From assembly GCA_031258505.1 (NCBI GenBank), contig JAIRMT010000178.1:1-19445 (forward strand): a stretch of 19,445 nucleotides of DNA, written 5' to 3'. Positions 14,483-19,445 of this stretch are shown piece after piece. The notes beneath the pieces are model-generated. The model was not told the origin of the DNA, ran no database searches, and saw only the letters and a list, made by a program, of their open reading frames with translations. Origin of the DNA: Treponema sp. (GTDB taxonomy: Bacteria; Spirochaetota; Spirochaetia; Treponematales; Breznakiellaceae). The number at the start of each line of letters is the position of its first letter. Positions within the stretch are counted from its first letter, which is position 1. A program made the position numbers and the translations under genes.

Positions 14483-15745
14483 TTATGTCCACGAACGAGA
14501 TATCAGTTTCAAAAGCTCCTCTGACTTAGCGAGCAAGACATGCAGGTCTTCATCAACTTGAGTCGCCAGTTTGACGTTATCCACCGCAATACTGCTCACC
14601 TCATTCACGAAGTTTGTCGCCGCCTTACTGGAATTCGACTGGTCCTCTACCGCCTCTGCGATAGATTGTACATGAAGCATGGTCTCTTTAACCCGTACCC
14701 CGACTGTAGTCAGGGAGGCTGTCATTTTTTCAGACAAGTCCATTACCTGAGTTATGGAGCCTACCACCTTGCCCATACTTGCAACATTAGTCTGGGCAAG
14801 ATTCTGCATATCTTTTATGTTGCCCTCTACATCCCGCGCGGCAACCCGAGTTTTTTCCGCTAGTTTACGCACTTCCCCAGCCACTACCGCAAAACCTCGT
14901 CCAGCATCTCCACCGGCATGGGCAGCTTCAATAGAAGCATTCATCGCCAGCAGGTTGATTTGATCGGCAATATCAGTGATGACCTTCATAATATCCCCGA
15001 TCTTATTTGACTGTTCTCCCAGATTATTAATATTTTTGGTGAGATTTTCTGTAAAACTGTACAAATCATGCATCGCTTTACCCGAATCCTGAGCCAGGCG
15101 TATACCACTTTCAACTTGCTGATCCGACTCTCTGGATTGTTTCGCCGCTGTTTCCGCGCTTTGGGCAACGTGCAGTATGCCATCGGCGCGCTGCTTCATA
15201 GATGCCTTTATGTCATTGATCCGGTCGGTCTGAGTATTACCCCCGCTCTTTATCTCTGCGGCGCGTTCCGTAATACTGCTTATGCGCCCCTGAAGCTCAT
15301 GAGTAGCCTTTTCAACTTGTGTTGAAAGCTCTCTAACCTTATCAGTGGCGTTCCGTGTTGTCACGGACAGAGCCTTAGCCTCCTTAGGCTGAGACCTGCT
15401 CGCAATTCCGGCTTTGAGCTTCTCCGCTATCTGTAGAAGAGCCTTCTGTAACACCGTAAGCTCATCGTTCCCTGAAATGGAAAGCTTGATGTCCAGATTA
15501 CCGGTGGAACTGGAAGCCAGTTGTTCGGCCAATCGTACCGTCTCCTCCAGAGCGTTGGAGACAGACCGTACCGTAACAATGCTGAGAACTACCAGAATCA
15601 AGGCCAGCATGACCATGATACTGCCGCTGAGAAGAGTAAGCGACCGAGATGTCAAGAACACCGTGATGATAAGCCCGACGATTAAGAGCAATAAGATACT
15701 GATAATTGCGATCATACGAGTTCTTATAGAGATACTCCGTAACAT
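14483..15745 (-). CDS. Methyl-accepting chemotaxis protein without a periplasmic sensor domain
   Basis: This 420-residue chemoreceptor has two N-terminal transmembrane helices (about 12-32 and 39-60) separated by only a handful of residues, so there is no extracytoplasmic ligand domain. A HAMP-like linker follows (about 61-112), then a coiled-coil signalling domain. The signalling hairpin tip is clear at about 261-300, with DQINLLAMNASIEAAHAG and AGRGFAVVAGEVRKLAE. Such receptors usually sense a cytoplasmic or membrane-related cue. The ATG at 15745 follows AAAGGA by 9 bases, and a good promoter lies upstream. The hairpin has VVAGEVR in place of the more usual VVADEVR. Confidence 0.92.
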   Translation of the reverse strand: MLRSISIRTRMIAIISILLLLIVGLIITVFLTSRSLTLLSGSIMVMLALILVVLSIVTVRSVSNALEETVRLAEQLASSSTGNLDIKLSISGNDELTVLQKALLQIAEKLKAGIASRSQPKEAKALSVTTRNATDKVRELSTQVEKATHELQGRISSITERAAEIKSGGNTQTDRINDIKASMKQRADGILHVAQSAETAAKQSRESDQQVESGIRLAQDSGKAMHDLYSFTENLTKNINNLGEQSNKIGDIMKVITDIADQINLLAMNASIEAAHAGGDAGRGFAVVAGEVRKLAEKTRVAARDVEGNIKDMQNLAQTNVASMGKVVGSITQVMDLSEKMTASLTTVGVRVKETMLHVQSIAEAVEDQSNSSKAATNFVNEVSSIAVDNVKLATQVDEDLHVLLAKSEELLKLISRSWT

Positions 15746-15807
15746 AATAAGTTCCTTTCCCCTTAACGGGACTTACTGATATATATTCGATACAGTTTTA
15801 CAAAATA

Positions 15808-15836
15808 ATTATCCCCCTTTATACTAATTTTATCAA
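15808..15836 (-). promoter_or_regulatory. Sigma-70-type promoter of the sensor-less chemoreceptor
   Basis: On the minus strand TTGATA (15836-15831) and GATAAT (15813-15808) each match five of six consensus bases, with a 17-base spacer. The expected start near 15801 gives a leader of about 55 bases. It lies immediately downstream of the broken GH32 gene, so that remnant probably does not drive the chemoreceptor. Confidence 0.55.
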
Positions 15837-15858
15837 GCGAAAACACAAACATTTTTGC

Positions 15859-16401
15859 TTATGGGCGCTGCAAGCCATTAGAAAGATTCTCATCAATGGC
15901 GTTAAGCTGTGGGAACCGATATAAGCAGGGTGCTTCACCAAGATGGCCTGAGACGCTGAACCTCTCCGATTCGCTTAACAGTCTGTCAGGTTGGCGGAAC
16001 GATAGAGTGTTATGAAGCCGCGCCCCAGAAGCTGCCTCCAAGACCAGATGCCACTCATTGTTCTCCCGCCAGATGAAAGGATCGCACCATTCGAGAATCG
16101 CTTCTCCCAGCCAGCTCTGGGTATGGATAGCGTTAGTCAATGCAGGAACGGGCTCCTTCTTCCATGTAAGCATATTGTCATCGCTATAAGCCAGCGATTG
16201 CTCCGCGCCATTGTGGGCGTTCCGCTCACCCTCGCCGATACTGGTGTATACAATGGTAGGAACTCCGTTGTTTAGCGTCGTGCAGCCGGAGAAACAATGG
16301 AGTTCCCCCAGCTCGTTTGAAGGGACAAGGGCGATTGGTAGATGTTCCCAGTTCACCAGATCGCGGCTGCGGGCATGGCCCCAGTGTAACTGGCGGCTCA
16401 C
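15859..16401 (-). pseudogene. GH32 glycosidase (sucrose/fructan hydrolase-like) fragment, truncated at both ends
   Basis: The minus strand holds a 180-codon frame with clear GH32 blocks: HWGHARSRDLVNWEHLPIAL at the start, then HCFSGCTTLNNGVPTIVYTS, AYSDDNMLTWKK and CDPFIWRENNEWHLVLEA. Full-length enzymes have about 450-500 residues. Missing here is the N-terminal block with the catalytic Asp (WMNDPNG region). The third key motif, normally Arg-Asp-Pro, reads Cys-Asp-Pro (a CGC-to-TGC-type change would explain it), and the Glu-Cys motif is blurred (GEAPCLY). The frame can only start at a GTG at 16401 with no ribosome site, and it is closed by TAA a few codons upstream. It is therefore a decayed remnant, wedged between two chemoreceptor genes. 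Confidence 0.8.
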
Positions 16402-16465
16402 ATCGGTGCGGGGTCGGCCAGGTGTTCGATTCCCTTAGCGTAGTGATAGGCCAGTATCAGCATAC

Positions 16466-18289
16466 TTAATCAACTTTAAACTTTGATACCGCGCCGGTCA
16501 ACGCGGCTATGGTTTCGTTGTTTTCCGAGCTTTTTTCGTTGACCTCTGCTGCGGCTACGGCGATTTGCTCCGAACCCATGGCCATCTCGCTCATTCCATT
16601 GCTGATTTCACTGCTTATACGCATCAGCTTTTCCACCTCGCCCATTATGGCCTGCCCTTCACGTTCCATATCGTCCGCGCCGTTCTTTACCAGCCCGCTC
16701 AACTCTTTTAGCCGCGATATCAGTTCCATTACCCGTGAACTGCCTGACTCCTGCTCCTGCATGGCTTTGCGTATATTTTCTTCCTGATACGAAACGGTTT
16801 TTACGCCGCCGTCAATCGCGTCAAAACGCTGCTGAACATCATGCGCCGATGTTGTAATGTTGTCTATCGCGGCCTTTATCTTTTTAAGCATGACGGCAGT
16901 TGTCTTTGACTGTTCGCTCGAAGACTCCGCAAGTTTGCGAATCTCATCAGCCACGACAGCAAAACCCTTGCCCGCCTCATCAGCATGGGCAGCCTCTATC
17001 GCCGCGTTCATCGACAGCAGATTCGTCTTACTCGCTAGGTTCTTCATCAAAGAGTTAATCTCAAGCAGCCCCTCCGAATCGTGCGCTATAGCCTGAATCT
17101 CGCTCGTAACCGTAGAAAGTCCCGCCCGGACAAACCCGGTGGCCTCATTAAGCTGCTGAACGTTTTTAGAATTCTTTTCCAGGGTGGCAACCACAGAACG
17201 TATACTGTCTATCATTTCTTCTATGGCGGAGGACGATGAAGTTACGCTGTTCGACTGTTCATCAGCCTGATCGCGCACCGTTTCTATCATTTTCATTATA
17301 TGGTCTATAGCGGAAGACGTACCGTTTATGCTGCTGGACTGGACATCAATACGCTTTGTCATATTCTGAATATTCACGCTGATTTGGTTTACAGCGGCGG
17401 CAGTCTCGTTTATGTTCGCGGCCAGAGTATCGCCGCTCTTTATCAAATTACCGGCGCGTTCCCGTATTCCTTTTACGATGTCCCGCATCCCGTTAAATAT
17501 GCCGTTTACCCCGGCGCTCATCTCGCCTATCTCGTCCCTGCTGTCTATGGAAATCCGCGATGTCAAATCCCCTTCCATCGTGTTAAGTTTCTTCAGCGCT
17601 CCGGTCATCATTTTGATAGGCTGTGTTATCGACAGGTAAATCGATACGCTCAGGATAAGCGCCAGCACCACCACCGAAACGGCGATTATGGTGAGTATTA
17701 TAGTGTCATCGTGTACGACTTTATCGGCGAGCACCTCCGTGTCCTCATATTTTTTTTCCGCCAATTCCACAACCCTGTCAACGTGCAAACGGTGTTCCTT
17801 GTACTCAGCCTTGAGGTTATTCAACACGAGCTCCGATGCCCGCTCTCTGTCTCCGCTCTCTATGGCGGGAATGAATTCGTCAAAAACTATGGTATAAAAC
17901 CTCATCGCCGGGTCGTAAGTCTTTTCCAGCATCGTGGTACGCATCTCACCGGGAACAAGCAGCGCCTCATCAATCCAGAACTGGTGCCTCATGTCGTAGT
18001 CCGCCTTTAGCCGCTTCAACTCCGAGATGAATTTTGCAAGCTCCGCGGGGTCGGACTCGTCCTTCATCTGCAAGACGTCCAGGTACGATTCGATGATATA
18101 CTCAGGCGGCGGCAGCACGTCGGCAATCAGGTCCTTGCTCATAATTATCTGATTGTACAGGCTGCCCTTAATCCGCATCTCATCCAGAGTACGGAACGAG
18201 TACACTGCAAAACCGGCATATCCAACAATAAACACGAATATCAGGATAGATAGCTTCTTGCCAATGCTTACATTTTTGAGCGGATTCAT
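16466..18289 (-). CDS. Methyl-accepting chemotaxis protein with periplasmic helical sensor domain
   Basis: This 607-residue transmembrane chemoreceptor has TM1 at about 12-31, a periplasmic, mostly helical sensor region at about 32-195 (including DVLPPPEYIIESYLDVLQ at 57-74, a sequence style I recall from spirochaete receptors), TM2 at about 196-219, HAMP at about 220-272, and then the signalling coiled coil. The hairpin tip is at about 420-455, with KTNLLSMNAAIEAAHADEAGKGFAVVADEIRKLAE as the conserved core (read as NLLSMNAAIEAAHA, then GKGFAVVADEIRKLAE). The ATG at 18289 follows AAGGGA by 5 bases. It passes signals to CheA/CheW. The ligand is unknown. Confidence 0.94.
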   Translation of the reverse strand: MNPLKNVSIGKKLSILIFVFIVGYAGFAVYSFRTLDEMRIKGSLYNQIIMSKDLIADVLPPPEYIIESYLDVLQMKDESDPAELAKFISELKRLKADYDMRHQFWIDEALLVPGEMRTTMLEKTYDPAMRFYTIVFDEFIPAIESGDRERASELVLNNLKAEYKEHRLHVDRVVELAEKKYEDTEVLADKVVHDDTIILTIIAVSVVVLALILSVSIYLSITQPIKMMTGALKKLNTMEGDLTSRISIDSRDEIGEMSAGVNGIFNGMRDIVKGIRERAGNLIKSGDTLAANINETAAAVNQISVNIQNMTKRIDVQSSSINGTSSAIDHIMKMIETVRDQADEQSNSVTSSSSAIEEMIDSIRSVVATLEKNSKNVQQLNEATGFVRAGLSTVTSEIQAIAHDSEGLLEINSLMKNLASKTNLLSMNAAIEAAHADEAGKGFAVVADEIRKLAESSSEQSKTTAVMLKKIKAAIDNITTSAHDVQQRFDAIDGGVKTVSYQEENIRKAMQEQESGSSRVMELISRLKELSGLVKNGADDMEREGQAIMGEVEKLMRISSEISNGMSEMAMGSEQIAVAAAEVNEKSSENNETIAALTGAVSKFKVD

Positions 18290-18482
18290 GATATTCCCTT
18301 CTTCATAAATTAGTAATGACGTTTAAGTTTACAGGTGTTTATAGCCTTACACAATCTTTTTCGCTTGTCAAGGCAGCAGGACTTGTCGACAGCAATTCAA
18401 AGCATCACCCATCGGGTAGCTCTCCCCGGAAACAAGAACGCCTAGGTTTAGCTGCCTATAATGGTCGAAGGATCGTCTGACT

Positions 18483-18538
18483 ATGGGCTTAATGGGCAAT
18501 GGGCGTCTTACGTGTCTGACACCCTTCACCAAGCCCAT
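18483..18538. repeat. Nested inverted repeat
   Basis: The outer arms ATGGGCTT (18483-18490) and AAGCCCAT (18531-18538) are perfect complements. Inside them GGGCGTC and GACACCC (about 18501-18507 and 18518-18524) form a second stem, with one G-U pair when read as minus-strand RNA. A T-run does not follow, so I do not call it a terminator. Confidence 0.5.
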
Positions 18539-18681
18539 TCAACGACCGCGCCGGGAAAGAATAGCTCCAGAAGAACGCTCCGAGGAATATCTACTACATC
18601 CATCCTTCCGTGCAGATGGTGATATAAGCCGCCATACTCCCAGTCCTCTGTTGTCATTACAAGAACAGTACCGGTTATCAT
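18526..18681 (-). CDS. Possible 51-residue protein or gene fragment
   Basis: A minus-strand frame from the ATG at 18681 to TGA at 18526 encodes a protein-like sequence containing TTEDWEYGGLYHHLHGRMDV and ELFFPGAVVEWAW. The balanced composition, with many aromatic and acidic residues, contrasts with the other frames here. There is no ribosome-binding site, and a stop codon lies 3 bases upstream of the ATG, so it is more likely the end of a lost gene than a working small gene. I do not recognise the family. Confidence 0.3.
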   Translation of the reverse strand: MITGTVLVMTTEDWEYGGLYHHLHGRMDVVDIPRSVLLELFFPGAVVEWAW

Positions 18682-18778
18682 AAACTATGACAATACATTT
18701 GCTGTTCCATAGAAGGCAGGAGTTAAGGACGACTCCACAACTCCCACCCAATTTGACGCGAGGTTCCTTTGCGTTACT

Positions 18779-19093
18779 TTACTTGGCGTATGCCGTAACT
18801 TTAGTGTAGAAGCCAAAGTACGATGTCGTCACTGAGGTAACTGTTTTACCTGCTTCCTCAGCCTGATTGACTGCGGCAACATACCCTTCGTATCCCGAAT
18901 CCAGGAGCCCGAGTATGACGCCATAAGACCCAATGACCTCAGCACCACTGGACACCACATTGGCGCTCGAAATAAGACCATGCGGATCAGCAGTCCCACC
19001 AACAGAACTGAAAGTGGCACAACTCGCAAGCGCCGTTCCGAATACCAGCGCAATGCCGAGTATTCCCGTTAGAAACAATCTGCTTTTCTTCAT
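18779..19093 (-). CDS. Small lipoprotein of unknown function
   Basis: This 104-residue predicted lipoprotein starts at the ATG at 19093, preceded by GGAGG with a 7-base spacer. The N-terminal KKSR head, hydrophobic segment and ALASC lipobox (lipidation at C25) are clear. The mature part begins ATFSSVGGTADPHGLISSANVV and continues with a small, Gly/Ala/Ser-rich pattern (GSYGVILGLLDSGYEGY), ending in FGFYTKVTAYAK. I recall similar short lipoproteins as a multi-copy family in termite-gut treponemes, but no function is known to me. It has no evident operon partner. Confidence 0.82.
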   Translation of the reverse strand: MKKSRLFLTGILGIALVFGTALASCATFSSVGGTADPHGLISSANVVSSGAEVIGSYGVILGLLDSGYEGYVAAVNQAEEAGKTVTSVTTSYFGFYTKVTAYAK

Positions 19094-19301
19094 AAAAAAG
19101 CCTCCATAAAGAACATACGTTTAATGCCCGTCGGCAAGATTTATACAAGCACCGCCACAGGGCGCTCTCTTCCATAAACCGCAACACGGCGTGGAATACA
19201 GGGGAAAACTAAAAAGACCGAGTCTCCCGACAGGATACACTTCAGACTTTAAGGAAAGAGAGAAAAAAGGTAAAAAAAGGTGAATTTGACCTGTTAGGGG
19301 C

Positions 19302-19329
19302 TTGACAAAGATTACGAGCGCCCCATAAT
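19302..19329 (+). promoter_or_regulatory. Near-consensus sigma-70 promoter reading into the 8-bp repeat array
   Basis: A perfect TTGACA (19302-19307) and CATAAT (19324-19329, five of six matches) are separated by 16 bases. The predicted start site, about 6-8 bases downstream, falls inside the first copy of the tandem repeat. It points rightwards, away from the small lipoprotein gene, to a gene outside the window. Confidence 0.6.
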
Positions 19330-19330
19330 G

Positions 19331-19445
19331 GCGTGCGGGCGTGCGGGCGTGCGGGCGTGCGGGCGTGCGGGCGTGCGGGCGTGCGGGCGTGCGGGCGTGC
19401 GGGCGTGCGGGCGTGCGGGCGTGCGGGCGTGCGGGCGTGCGGGCG
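19331..19445 (+). repeat. 8-bp GC-rich tandem repeat array, running off the window
   Basis: The unit GCGTGCGG is repeated 14 times without variation from 19331 to 19442, and the next copy begins at the window edge. The unit is not a multiple of three, so gain or loss of a copy would shift any reading frame crossing it. Perfect identity of all copies indicates recent expansion or active slippage. It could also be an assembly or sequencing edge where a repeat stopped the contig. Confidence 0.95.

Larger units (their letters stand above)
18290..18778. other. 489-bp stretch between chemoreceptor and lipoprotein, with no confident gene
   Basis: No confident gene is seen here. It contains a nested inverted repeat (18483-18538), a 51-codon leftward frame (18526-18681) and, near the chemoreceptor, TTGACA (18371-18366, minus strand) and TATAAA (18343-18338) separated by 22 bases, which is too far for a standard promoter. 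The rest shows no clear structure. Confidence 0.5.

Noticed and set aside
16398..16463. 21-residue frame (MLILAYHYAKGIEHLADPAP) between the chemoreceptor stop and the GH32 fragment
   Set aside because: It is very short, has no ribosome site, and I cannot connect it to the missing GH32 N-terminus.
18338..18371. TTGACA and TATAAA upstream of the large chemoreceptor (minus strand)
   Set aside because: The 22-base spacing is outside the normal range, so I do not call it a promoter.

Overview
The window looks like chromosomal DNA of a spirochaete, most probably a gut-type Treponema. I infer this from the gene set and protein style, not from a search. It has two methyl-accepting chemotaxis proteins, several small or SH3-type lipoproteins, a sugar ABC importer of the LplB/YtcP type whose binding protein has a cleavable signal peptide and no lipobox, and moderate GC content.

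Left part (1-4.9 kb): a NarL/LuxR-type response regulator and the first 38 codons of a membrane protein, probably its sensor kinase, are read leftwards. They diverge from a rightward ABC importer operon made of two permeases and a solute-binding protein, with no ATPase gene beside it. The 162-bp divergent region carries a 21-bp direct repeat that could be the regulator's site.

Middle part (4.9-8.3 kb): a 152-residue ORF looks like an internally deleted protein, probably a glycosidase. It is followed by a strong terminator, then a two-gene unit with its own promoter: a plant-FatA/FatB-like acyl-ACP thioesterase and a CmpB-like membrane protein. The unit runs into a 3' remnant of what looks like a glycoside hydrolase. 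A flavin-reductase-like gene faces left. Between it and the next rightward gene is about 550 bp of repeats: twelve and a partial copy of a 21-bp tandem unit, then a 69-bp tandem duplication with a palindrome in each copy.

Right-centre (8.3-14.4 kb): one protein of unknown function; a leftward pair (SH3-domain lipoprotein, then an ABC-F ATPase); and two overlapping paralogous serine esterases, probably acting on acyl groups of plant-type carbohydrates.

Right part (14.4 kb to end): a REP-like palindrome, a chemoreceptor with no periplasmic sensor, a GH32 fragment cut at both ends, a full-length chemoreceptor, a region with a nested inverted repeat and a 51-codon ORF, and a small lipoprotein. 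At the edge a near-consensus promoter points straight into an 8-bp tandem repeat that runs off the window.

Two themes stand out. At least three pieces of broken or shortened carbohydrate-active genes lie among intact uptake and esterase genes, which suggests recent loss of sugar-degrading capacity. There are also several independent tandem-repeat systems, placed at promoters or in 5' regions, where changes in copy number could alter expression.
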